Shown: positions 50,150 through 58,700 of the stretch, one piece after another
Layout: every line of letters starts with the position of its first letter
Numbering within the stretch: position 1 is the first letter of the stretch
From: Marispirochaeta sp.
GTDB taxonomy: Bacteria > Spirochaetota > Spirochaetia > JC444 > Marispirochaetaceae
Reading direction: 5' to 3'
Assembly (NCBI RefSeq): GCF_963668165.1
Contig: NZ_OY764209.1
Location: 1,798,001-1,862,000 of the forward strand
Length of the DNA: 64,000 nt
Program-made: the position numbers and the translations under genes
Notes under the pieces: model-generated
What the model was told of the DNA's origin: nothing
Databases searched by the model: none
What the model saw: the letters and a program-made list of their open reading frames with translations, nothing else

Positions 50150-52156
50150 AAGCATGGAGCTTCTTATAAAGTGAAAGTCTTTATTGGGTAGGGTCTAACC
50201 AACCACCCATACCGAGTGTTACGGTTATTGAGGATGTCATGAAACATGGCAGAACGATATAGCCGAAGCGTACACAGGGAACTCTGTAGGCCGCAAGGAA
50301 GGCCGTACTTCCTGAGGTGCTGGTACAGCCCCGTGATTACTTTCTTGAGAAATCGAGAAATCCAGTCGGCGACGCCTTTAACGTAGCGGAAGCCAATATG
50401 GTGTATTTGAGATGGTAAGAATACTTCAGGCTGGCGGGGTCATCAGGCAGTGGCATGTAGAGAGAGAAGTTCTGGGAACTTGGGAGACCCTTAATGTACC
50501 TTGTAGTCAACCTTTTCATCGGGTGCCAAACCGGGCGCTTAAAGGACACTGGTGCTGAAAAGGAATCCACCGATGGAGAAGGTCGGCGGAAAAGGAAGAT
50601 GAAGCAACCTCATGGGAAGCGGATTCGATGACATTAAGGGAGTCAGACCAGCTCATAGTACTCTGAGACGGTAGGGCCCGATCACATGGGGAAGGGGCTG
50701 GCGGAAATACGCAGCTGAAAAAGGAAACACGAGCCGGATATGAAAGACTGGGAAATTGTGCAAACCTCACTGTCAGGAATAGCAAAGAAGGCGGAAAGAT
50801 GCCCAAAATACCGATTTAGAAATCTCTTTGGGATGCTTAACGAAAGAATGCTCAGGGATAGCTGGGACTGGATGAACAAGAAGGCTGCCTGTGGAGTTGA
50901 TGGAGAGAGTGTAAGAGATTTCGAGAAGAATCTTGATGAAAACATCAGGGAATTAGTGGATGAGTTGAAACCTGGCAGGTACAAAGCGCGCTTGGTCCGG
51001 AGGAAGAATATCCCCAAAGGGCAAGGGAAGATGCGACCATTGGGTATTCCGGTGGTGAGAGATAAGCTGGTACAACAAGCCGCTAAACGTATTCTTCAGG
51101 CAATCTATGAGCAGGATTTTATGCGTTGCAGTTACGGTTACCGTCCGAATCTGGGCGCCCGAGATGCAGTCAGCAAACTGACTGTAAAGTTGCAATTCGG
51201 AAATTATCATCATGTTGTCGATGCCGGTATCAAAGGTTTCTTTGACCCCATGGACCATGATTGGTTGATGCGAATGGTGGAAGAGCGAATCGATGATAAA
51301 CCGTTTCTGAGATTGATTAAAAAGTGGCTGAAAGCCAGGAATCCTGGAGGAAGACAGAAGAAGCATAGTGAAGCCTGGCAACGGAAGCCCGCAGGGTGGG
51401 ATCGTGTCACCAGTGCTTGCTAACATGTATCTGCATTATGCCATTGACCTGTGGTTTCACAAGGTGTACCTGAAAGGGTGCAAAGGCGAAGGATGTATGA
51501 TCCGCTATGCTGACGATGGCGTCTGGGCGTTCGAATATCAAGAAGATGCTGATAGGTTTTATGAAACCTTGAAGCTCAGATTGAAGAAATTCAAGCTGGA
51601 ATTGTCAGAAGAAAAGAGTAGTATAATCAAGTTCGATAGGCACAAACCTGAAGAGCGATTCTGTTTTCTTGGTTTTGAGTTCTACTGGAGCCGTGACAGA
51701 AAAGGACGTCCGCATGTAAAGAAGCGGACTTCACGTAAGAAATTACGTCAGAGTATCAGGAATGTTAATGACTGGGTAAAAAATAATCGGAGCCTGGTGT
51801 TGGAGGATCTCTTCCGGCGACTGAATTCAATGCTCCGTGGCTACTTCACTTATTATGGTATAATTGGGAATTACAATAGTATTCATGAATACCACTGGCA
51901 TGTTGTATTCTACTTGAGGAAATGGCTGAGTCGAAGAAGTCAGAGAGGACAGCTCAGTTGGGAAAAGATGAAAAGATTGGCAGAACGGTTTAAACTGGTG
52001 GGACCATCAATTAACGAAAAAGGCGGCCGCCGAATGGTGAAGAAGGTATTGATCTACTAATACGGAAGCGAGTATTTCTGAGGAGCCCGGTGCGGTAGTA
52101 TCGCACGCCGGGATCTGTGTGGGGTCTGCCGGGTAACCGGCAGACCTACCACGATT
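50150..52156 (+). mobile_element. Group II intron, copy 2
   Basis: From CTAAGCATGG near 50150 to the terminal GATT at 52156 the sequence looks the same as copy 1 (21370-23377); the one difference I found is CAGAC for CAGCT near the 3' end. It carries the same structured 5' region, intron-encoded protein and domains V and VI. The flanks differ, so it was moved as a discrete unit. The 5' flank here (GTAC) does not show the GTGCG start seen in copy 1, so this copy may be slightly truncated at its 5' end. Confidence 0.85.
50740..52060 (+). pseudogene. ltrA: Group II intron reverse transcriptase/maturase, same lesions as copy 1
   Basis: The frame breaks at the same place as in copy 1 (near 51340), between KKWLKA and GILEEDRRSIVKPGNG. 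Motif A again reads VVDAGIKGFF where Asp is expected. YADD, the GIIM-like maturase domain and the KKVLIY end are present. Shared identical damage means the two copies stem from one defective parent. Confidence 0.85.
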
Positions 52157-52176
52157 GTGGACAAAGGGGGGAGGGG

Positions 52177-52725
52177 ATGAATAAAAATGCTCCTTGGGAT
52201 ACTGTTGTTGGGTTAGTATCGGAATTAGAAAAGTGTGATACTAATAATATTCCTACAGCGGCTATTGCTATGGCGTATATTTGTATTGATACATTTTATA
52301 GCCTTGCTCGTCCTCAAAATAAAGTCTGGGCCACCAGATCCGATTTCATTGATTGGGTAAACCAATTTTTAAAAGGTCATCCAGATCAGCCATATAAATA
52401 TAGAGGAAAGGATGTATATGCAGCACGCTGCGCTTTTCTACATACTTATGGATCAGAGGCACAATTACATGAACAAAATCCAGATTTAATAAAATTTGCT
52501 TATCACAATGGAGGAAAGCATGCATATAATCCTGAAATAGATCCTACGTTAGCAATTATTGGAACAAGATCATTTATTAATGATGTTATTTTAGCAGGTA
52601 GAACTTTTATGGATGAATGTAGAAGTAATGCTTTATTAAGAAATCGAGTTGAAGACGTCTTCCTCATGTACTCAAATTTGTTCCATTCCCTTCATAAAAA
52701 GACCAAGAATAAACCATCTTTGTAA
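52177..52725 (+). CDS. Unrecognised cassette protein
   Basis: ATG at 52177 lies directly after GGGGGGAGGGG. The 182 residues are soluble and mixed helical with a central DFIDWVNQFLKGHPDQPYKYRGKDVYAARCAFLHTYG segment. The charged ARCAFLHTYGSEAQLHEQNP resembles the R-x4-H core of HEPN-like RNases, but I cannot place it in a named family. It follows the group II intron directly and is AT-rich, so it is a passenger gene. Function unknown. Confidence 0.55.
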   Translation: MNKNAPWDTVVGLVSELEKCDTNNIPTAAIAMAYICIDTFYSLARPQNKVWATRSDFIDWVNQFLKGHPDQPYKYRGKDVYAARCAFLHTYGSEAQLHEQNPDLIKFAYHNGGKHAYNPEIDPTLAIIGTRSFINDVILAGRTFMDECRSNALLRNRVEDVFLMYSNLFHSLHKKTKNKPSL

Positions 52726-52793
52726 AGTATTTCTTATGAATAAAAGAAATATATGAATAATATTTAAGCATAAATGTTATATAGGAGAAGAAA

Positions 52794-53213
52794 ATGGAAT
52801 ATACGTCATTTCAATTAAAAAAAGATGGATACTTACATACCGAATACTCAAGAACATCATGGGGATATCCTGAAGGTCTTAAAGAGCTATCTATAAAGAA
52901 AAGTACTAACTCACATATATTCTTTGAATTAGATACAAAAAGTTTTGTCATAAAAATAAAAAGAAAAGGAATTATAACTATTAATTGGCTTCAAGATGTC
53001 TTGAGTGTTGAAGATCAAGAAATTGAAATACAAATTAGAGATCAATTTAATGTCAAAATGAAATTATTAGCAGGTAAAACTGATTTGATAAATTTATCAA
53101 TAAATTTAGGTTATGGGGGTTTCGGTCTACCACATGATCTAATTATTGAAATAATGCACCTTAAACCGTTAACATTCTTATCTAAAGGTATTATAGATAT
53201 CATGTATCTATAA
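52794..53213 (+). CDS. Unrecognised small cassette protein
   Basis: The 139-residue protein follows an AGGAGAAG site. It is beta-rich (KSFVIKIKRKGIITINWL, QEIEIQIRDQFNVKMKLLAG) with a glycine-rich YGGFGLP near residue 120 and a hydrophobic C-terminus. No family is recognised. GTTATAT just upstream resembles an attC right end, but the left arm is not visible. It ends 12 bases before ATAACCTCAAG and hairpin repeat A copy 7. Confidence 0.55.
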   Translation: MEYTSFQLKKDGYLHTEYSRTSWGYPEGLKELSIKKSTNSHIFFELDTKSFVIKIKRKGIITINWLQDVLSVEDQEIEIQIRDQFNVKMKLLAGKTDLINLSINLGYGGFGLPHDLIIEIMHLKPLTFLSKGIIDIMYL

Positions 53214-53225
53214 GTAATAACTTGC

Positions 53226-53873
53226 ACATAACCTCAAGGATTGAGTCGACCTTCACGGTCGATTCAATCCAATGTTCAAGAAGCCCTGATCGACAGTATC
53301 GTTTCTTATTAATGGGAAATGCTCGCTGGTTTCTGTTGGAAGAAAAACGAAATATGGGAAAAAGGAAGCGTCGCCACCTGCGAGTATGGAACGATTCTTA
53401 AAAAGAGTAGCAGATCAAACGAGTGCAGCCAAGAGAAAAATAAAGATTTTCTACTCCTTTGGATACAGCTGTCCCTGGTGGTGAAATCCCGGCATATTTC
53501 ACAGGACTGATAAAAAGATAAGAGATAGCTCCGTCGCATATACAACAGCGGCGGCTCCGATTGGATGGATGCTTGCTTTTCATCCTCCTCCGGGATGGGA
53601 TGCCTGCCCGTGCCCCGAGGAGGAGAATAGCCAGGGCTACGGGAATGGAAGACGATGGATGCAGGAATCCATAGTAGCGGATCTTCATGAATCCTGAAGG
53701 GAGCACATGCTGGAGGAATCGCCTGATAAACTCACATGCCTGAAGGCGCAGCAGCTTCTCAGCCCCAGTGGCTGAATCAGTGTAGCGAAAGAGGATGTGG
53801 TTGTCCTCGATGGCGACAATCCGGCTGTCGGAAATAGCGGTACGAAAAACGTAGGAAGCGAGGTAGCGGACAC
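53226..53873. mobile_element. Hairpin repeat A copy 7 plus IS91-type transposase remnant
   Basis: The hairpin lies at 53238-53270. The long tail matches the copies at 1504 and 24218, and the minus strand then encodes the C-terminal IS91 segment (GFMKIRYYGFLHPSSS, FRYTDSATGAEKLL, and SDSRIVAI further on). It breaks at 53873 against a scrap of a PIN-toxin gene. The IS481 tail is missing. Confidence 0.8.
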
Positions 53874-53876
53874 AAC

Positions 53877-53916
53877 CAGATGGTCTTAAAGTGATAGCTG
53901 GAATATAACCTCAAGG
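53877..53916 (+). pseudogene. 3' end of a PIN-toxin cassette joined to a truncated hairpin repeat
   Basis: CCAGATGGTCTTAAAGTG and what follows would encode PDGLKVIAGI and a TAA, matching the end (PDGLKVVTGT) of the PIN toxin at 35412 in codon and amino acid. ATAACCTCAAGG follows, exactly as after the other passenger genes, but the hairpin itself is absent. The remainder of the toxin gene is gone. Confidence 0.65.
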
Positions 53917-54048
53917 AAAACTAATTGGCATTCACAGGAAACCTGTCAGCAAGTAGTTTTATTCTGCTGTGGAAATACTGGGCGATAATAATACCGGAGA
54001 AGGTCATCGGTCAGATGAATGTCCGCAAAATCTTCGATCGCTATGTTT
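53917..54048. other. Gap between the second island and the mannosidase gene
   Basis: No gene is supported. This is the right junction of the accessory block; the core-like composition resumes near 54000. Confidence 0.35.
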
Positions 54049-57000
54049 TCAAACCGTCTCATCCGCGAGATAATCACAGGTCCTCTTTTTTATCCGGGCC
54101 TTGTTCAGATGAAGTCCGATTTTTTTAAGTCCTTCGGAGTCAGGCTCTTCTTCTTCGACGGAGGAGTCCTGTTCGCGGAGCTTTTTCCGCAGCAGATGAA
54201 GCGACAACTGCGCCTCCAAGACCGAACGTTCCAGGGTGGCGACAGCAGCTTTTACATGGATCGGGGCTTCTTCTCCCGCGGCTTTCTTTTTAATCTCTTC
54301 AAGTTGGGATTCCAAATCCTGCAGCCTTCCTCTCTCGTCCGATATATCCCGGTCGGTTACGAGCGGCGGTGATTCGACCGCGGAGAAATCAGGTGCAGGT
54401 TGCCAATAGTCCGGATCCGCGAGTGTCAGTAGTCGTATATTATCCGGAGACTGTCCGGACCCGACGGCGAAGTCTTGCGGGCCGGTCTCCGGGATGAGGT
54501 TTTTTCGAAGAAGGCGGAACTTGAGTGTGCGGATCTCCTTTGGGCCTGCTGTAAATGTACAAGTGCCGCTTTCGAAGATTTCCAGGGGGACGGCCTGGTT
54601 TTCTCCAAGGTCCACGGACCAGGCCTCCTCTATAGGCAGGGCGGACTGTACAGTCCCTTCGACTTCAGATTCGGACAGGTTGGTACAGCGCAGAATAACG
54701 GCGCTTCCATCTTCGGAGCGTTTCAAGGCTGATAAGCGCAGCGCGTTTTCGCTGCCGGTAAGTGTGAAAAAGGAGCCTGTACCGGGCAGGGGGCCGGAAT
54801 GACGACCCGTCTCAATAACAGCCGGAGGGACATTGTATAACTCACTGTATTTTAACACGGCCCCCTCCGGTACCCCTCCATCATGAAAGTAGAGAGCGTA
54901 ACGGAACTCCATCTCCCGCAGACATTGCGCTTCCGGCGTCCGGATGAGGGGGCCTGCATCCCCGTGCCGTGATTGCAGGTCTGTACGAGCGAGCCAACCA
55001 ATCGAACGGAATAAAGTCAAAGAGATGGTATTCTCCTCACCTGTGATCTCGTATTCGGTAAGTCCCCGGTTGAAAAGCGCGACTCCCGATTTCGAATCAT
55101 GCAGATCGACAAACGACAACTGCGGAAAGGTGGTGATTGGTCCTTTTTCTCTGGCACCGATGATCACCCTCTGCAATTCTTTTGATACGCGTCCCGGGAA
55201 CGGTCCGGGCCTGACAGGCCGTTCTGTCAGGTCGAACTGGGTCTCGGCGCAGGAGACACCGGTTTGCACACCGGTGGGAAATAACAGACGCAGGCGGTGA
55301 TCCCGGACCGTGTTTTTCAGGACGGTCCGGAAGCGAACCACCGGCGAATTTGTCTCAATCGTGATATAGGTTGCTACCGGAATAGTACGGGTTGGAGTGC
55401 TGCGGGCACTGCGGTCCCTGTTCAACCCCCGAGGTATTTGCAAATCGATACGCATCTCGGCCACAGCCAGCAGTGGGCCGGTTTCCAAAAATCGTATGCA
55501 CGTTAAGGAGCCTTCGCCGGAGGTATTGAGAAGCGGTTTGTCGCCCGGCAGCGGTGAAAAATTATACGTGTCGCCGGCATCGGCCGAGTCTTCGAAGACT
55601 CCCAGGTTGTTTCGAGTAATACCGGTCGACTTATGGGTGACAGAGAAAGACCCGTCCGGTTGGACGGTCAGGCGCAGAAAGCAGTTTTCCATGCTGTGCG
55701 AGGCTTCGTCTGTTTTAACGATGTCCGTGATATCCTCCGGAGCGGATGATGTATCATCCTCTTCTTCGGCAGCTGCGTGCCGGAGGGTTGTGTACCCGAA
55801 ACCCGGTACCGAGGGGACCAGGACATGCAGAATGTCGTTCGGTCCTCTTTGGCAGGAGAGGAGCTGCCGGCGGCCGTTGATTTCCGCGAGGGGCCTCCCG
55901 CTTGCCGGCCGTGTGAGACTTACGATCGTGCCGCGTTGATGGGGAGAGGCGTTGAACACAATCAGCGCAGGCCCTCCAGACGCAGGAGTATTCGTATCAA
56001 TCAGGCTTGCCAGGTTTCTCATGGACTCCTCCAGATACCGGCCAGCAGAAGCGCGGACGTTGGCGAACCTGGTCTCCATATCGGTATGAACATCGTCGAT
56101 ACTTACTCCGCAAATGTCGTCATGGGCCTGGTTTTTTAACAATAATTTCCAGAGGGAGGTGATCTCTCCGAAGCGGTACCTCCCGCCGTGGAGCCATTCA
56201 AAGGTATGAAAGGGTTCCAGGTAGCGTTCGATCATACGTTGGCATAGATCGTTCATCTGTTTGAGATACATTCTGCTTGAGAGTACTCCGGGGAAAACGG
56301 ATATGTAGCGTCCATTGTAAAGAGGGCCGCTCACCTCTGGCAGGGGCGGACATTCCCGGAACACGGCATCGAGATATTCCTGCGGGGAGCTTTGCCGCAA
56401 GGTATACGTGTCGCTCCTGTAGGCACGAATGAGAGGCAGAATGTCGTCCGGGACCATCTCCTGATCGTAACCGTTCATCAGCAGGAGATGGCGGGTACTG
56501 AGAAAGGGTCCTATTTTGCGGGCTTCGTTTGCTATTCGGCTGTTGAAAATAGAAGCGGTATCCGACAGCCGCATCGCGTTGCGATAACTATCGAGCATGT
56601 AAACAGCGGGCAGAGAAGACCCGTCGGCTGATTTCCAGCGGAATTCGGTGCGGACCTTGTCCGGATGCAAATTGACGCCCCGCCACACGAATATTCCTTT
56701 TAAACCGAATCCTTTATGCAGTTGTACCGCCTGAGAGATTTGTCCAAAATTGTCCATCAGCCATCCGACCGGTAAACATGCCCCCAGTTTTTCCGCCTCC
56801 TGCGCGCCCAGGAGAAGATTTCTGACAAGCGACTCTCCGCTGACAAGCTGCCAGTCCGGCTGCAGATAGTAGGGACCGACGAAGATCCTGCCCCGGTGTA
56901 CATATTCCCTGAGACGCTTGAGATAGTTTTCCGGGTTGGAGCCCCTCTTTTCGAGTTCTTCCGCAAGATCCTCGATCAGGAGGATCTGCCCGTCCAGGAC

Positions 57001-57150
57001 GAAGCGGTATTCCGGTTCTTTTTCAAGCATATCGAATAAGGCGTCAAAAAAATCTACCAGCCATTCATTGGTGTAGGGACTGTTGAGAAACCACTCTCTG
57101 TCCCAGTGGGTATGCGAAATTATATGGATAATCATCTTCTCGGTCGGCAT
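54049..57150 (-). CDS. Glycoside hydrolase family 38 alpha-mannosidase
   Basis: The 1033-residue protein begins MPTEKMIIHIISHTHWDREWFL, the GH38 start with the zinc-binding HTHWD motif. VGWLMDNFGQISQAVQLHKGFGLKG near residue 155 carries the Asp nucleophile (D-x-F-G). AHDDICGVSIDDVHTDME near 345 supplies further zinc ligands. A beta-rich C-terminal half follows. ATG at 57150 has GGAG seven bases upstream. There is no signal peptide, so it works in the cytoplasm on imported mannosides, as MngB-like enzymes do. It is the second gene of the minus-strand unit led by the sugar-binding protein, with a terminator-like hairpin between them. A late Gln/Glu/Lys-rich coiled segment (about 960-1000) is an unusual extension. 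Confidence 0.9.
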   Translation of the reverse strand: MPTEKMIIHIISHTHWDREWFLNSPYTNEWLVDFFDALFDMLEKEPEYRFVLDGQILLIEDLAEELEKRGSNPENYLKRLREYVHRGRIFVGPYYLQPDWQLVSGESLVRNLLLGAQEAEKLGACLPVGWLMDNFGQISQAVQLHKGFGLKGIFVWRGVNLHPDKVRTEFRWKSADGSSLPAVYMLDSYRNAMRLSDTASIFNSRIANEARKIGPFLSTRHLLLMNGYDQEMVPDDILPLIRAYRSDTYTLRQSSPQEYLDAVFRECPPLPEVSGPLYNGRYISVFPGVLSSRMYLKQMNDLCQRMIERYLEPFHTFEWLHGGRYRFGEITSLWKLLLKNQAHDDICGVSIDDVHTDMETRFANVRASAGRYLEESMRNLASLIDTNTPASGGPALIVFNASPHQRGTIVSLTRPASGRPLAEINGRRQLLSCQRGPNDILHVLVPSVPGFGYTTLRHAAAEEEDDTSSAPEDITDIVKTDEASHSMENCFLRLTVQPDGSFSVTHKSTGITRNNLGVFEDSADAGDTYNFSPLPGDKPLLNTSGEGSLTCIRFLETGPLLAVAEMRIDLQIPRGLNRDRSARSTPTRTIPVATYITIETNSPVVRFRTVLKNTVRDHRLRLLFPTGVQTGVSCAETQFDLTERPVRPGPFPGRVSKELQRVIIGAREKGPITTFPQLSFVDLHDSKSGVALFNRGLTEYEITGEENTISLTLFRSIGWLARTDLQSRHGDAGPLIRTPEAQCLREMEFRYALYFHDGGVPEGAVLKYSELYNVPPAVIETGRHSGPLPGTGSFFTLTGSENALRLSALKRSEDGSAVILRCTNLSESEVEGTVQSALPIEEAWSVDLGENQAVPLEIFESGTCTFTAGPKEIRTLKFRLLRKNLIPETGPQDFAVGSGQSPDNIRLLTLADPDYWQPAPDFSAVESPPLVTDRDISDERGRLQDLESQLEEIKKKAAGEEAPIHVKAAVATLERSVLEAQLSLHLLRKKLREQDSSVEEEEPDSEGLKKIGLHLNKARIKKRTCDYLADETV

Positions 57151-57159
57151 AACAATACT

Positions 57160-57198
57160 CCAAAAATACGCCGGAAGATCAGGGAGGGTCTTCCGGCG
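57160..57198 (-). terminator. Terminator-like hairpin between the binding-protein and mannosidase genes
   Basis: CGCCGGAAGA pairs with TCTTCCGGCG (57169-57198) and in the minus-strand transcript is followed by a run of five U residues. It probably lets only part of the transcription continue into the mannosidase gene, so that the binding protein is made in excess. Confidence 0.7.
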
Positions 57199-57225
57199 CA
57201 GGATCTTTCTGTATTAACGCTCGTT

Positions 57226-58512
57226 CTATTTAGTGAGGGCCCAATTCGTCGGCCAATCCGTCGATTTGACCAGATCGACTATCTGCCGCGCCGCGCCTTT
57301 GGGATCTCCGTTTACACCGATACGGTCGGCGATGATGTCGGTCAGCGCTCCCATGAATGTAGGTGGAGTGCCGCTCCACATGCCGGGCCGGTAGTATTCA
57401 GCTTCCTTGAAATGTACAAAAGACTCGTTCTTCTGATAGGACGAAAAGCCGGTGCCCATCGAAGCGTCCAGACGGGCCGGAATGAAACCTTTTGGACCGG
57501 CAAAAGCGCTCTGGGCTTCGGCGGATATCACCGTTTCAAGCCATTTTTTGGCGTTGTCGGGATGCTTGGCCCCTTTCGGCAGACAGAACACGTCCAGGCT
57601 TATTCCGAAGATGTTCTGAGCGCCGGGCAAATAGAAGGCCCCGAAATTCTTCCCGTATTCCTTCTCCGCGGCAATGAACTCTCCGGCTCCGCAGTCGCCC
57701 ATCACACTCATGGCGGCTTCGCCTTTGGCGACCATGCCCATGGCTTCGTCCCAGGTCAGGGCCGCATGATCGCTGTTCACATAGTCCATCATTCTGGTCA
57801 GCTGCTGCAGAGAGGCGACCAGGTTTTCATTGTCGGCCGAGTTTATTTCGCCATTGATGAAGGCCTCGTAATACTCGATCCCCTGGGCCGCGATGAGGGA
57901 GCGGAATATGTAGGTCAGCGGCCAGGAGTTCTTGTCTCCGAGGGCGATAGCATTTTCGCCGTTGGATTTGAGGGTGTTGCAGATATCCCAGAGGTTTTCC
58001 ATGGTTTCAGGTTCCTCAAAATTGTAACGGTCGAACAGGGCTTTGTTATAAAAAACAACTCCGGCTTGCTGGACCCCGGCGGGGACCGCGTAGAAATGAC
58101 CGTCCGGCATTTTGCACATATTCTTAACTACATCAGGGACCGCAGCGCGGACTTCGTCGGTCCAGACATCGTCGATTATCTCCAGCATGTCGGCTTCCCA
58201 GTACGGCACGAGTCCGAAGGGATAGCTCTGGAATGAATCAGGTGCTTCGCCGCCCAGAATAAGCGAGTGCATAATCTGACGCATTGAAGCACCTCCTCCT
58301 CCCGATACGGGACTCTGCAGGACCATCGAACCGGGATTGTTTCCCACGTACACTTCTATTAAGGCCTCCATGGCGGCCTTTTCAGAACCGGATGTCCACC
58401 AGTGATAGATCTCCAATACATTCGTCTTTTCTCTTTCCTGCTCTCCGCCTGCCCAGATACCCGGGAGTACGAAGACAGAAAACAATAGAATGAGAAATGC
58501 TCTTTTCATCAT
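57226..58512 (-). CDS. ABC sugar transporter substrate-binding protein (SBP_bac_1 family)
   Basis: The 428-residue protein begins with a cleavable signal peptide (FLILLFSVFVLPGIWAGGEQ; no lipobox Cys, so export is periplasmic). The mature part has the family-1 solute-binding look: LEIYHWWTSGSEKAAMEAL, YAVPAGVQQAGVVFYNKALFD near 160, GEAAMSVMGDCGAGEF and SAFAGPKGFIPARLD near 360. It is the leader of the minus-strand unit with the alpha-mannosidase and lies divergently from the GntR/SBP fusion. It should deliver a mannose-containing oligosaccharide to the permeases at 60214 and 61091. No ATPase gene is nearby, so a shared MsmK-type ATPase is expected. Confidence 0.9.
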   Translation of the reverse strand: MMKRAFLILLFSVFVLPGIWAGGEQEREKTNVLEIYHWWTSGSEKAAMEALIEVYVGNNPGSMVLQSPVSGGGGASMRQIMHSLILGGEAPDSFQSYPFGLVPYWEADMLEIIDDVWTDEVRAAVPDVVKNMCKMPDGHFYAVPAGVQQAGVVFYNKALFDRYNFEEPETMENLWDICNTLKSNGENAIALGDKNSWPLTYIFRSLIAAQGIEYYEAFINGEINSADNENLVASLQQLTRMMDYVNSDHAALTWDEAMGMVAKGEAAMSVMGDCGAGEFIAAEKEYGKNFGAFYLPGAQNIFGISLDVFCLPKGAKHPDNAKKWLETVISAEAQSAFAGPKGFIPARLDASMGTGFSSYQKNESFVHFKEAEYYRPGMWSGTPPTFMGALTDIIADRIGVNGDPKGAARQIVDLVKSTDWPTNWALTK

Positions 58513-58535
58513 TTTATCTTTCCTCCGTTTCAGTT

Positions 58536-58574
58536 TGTAGTTACATTATAATCTAAAGAAGTTGAATATGTCAA
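58536..58574 (-). promoter_or_regulatory. Promoter and operator of the sugar-binding-protein gene
   Basis: On the minus strand TTGACA and TATAAT are 18 bases apart (58569-58574 and 58545-58550). TGTAACTACA (58536-58545) overlaps the last base of the -10 box. A near-identical palindrome is placed the same way in the divergent promoter, so one regulator should control both. Confidence 0.65.
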
Positions 58575-58641
58575 AATATTTTTCAAATATCCAAAATTCG
58601 CTTAAATATAACTATATATTTGATTGTGTAATAAAATTTGC

Positions 58642-58679
58642 TTGCAAATAAGGGCGTTGCTGTGTAATATGTAATTACA
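58642..58679 (+). promoter_or_regulatory. Promoter and operator of the GntR/SBP fusion operon
   Basis: TTGCAA (58642-58647) and TAATAT (58665-58670) are 17 bases apart, and the perfect palindrome TGTAATTACA occupies 58670-58679, abutting the -10 box. This fits autorepression by the winged-helix protein encoded next. Confidence 0.62.
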
Positions 58680-58700
58680 AACAAAGGAGAGGGTACAGCA

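Noticed and set aside
1504..53270. The regularly recurring hairpin repeat as a CRISPR or REP array
   Set aside because: Copies lie kilobases apart, always next to genes and IS remnants, with no spacer structure. The tail homology continues into a transposase.
57106..58236. A 376-codon open frame on the plus strand, antisense to the sugar-binding protein
   Set aside because: It lies wholly opposite a well-recognised gene, has no family resemblance and is the result of that gene's codon bias.
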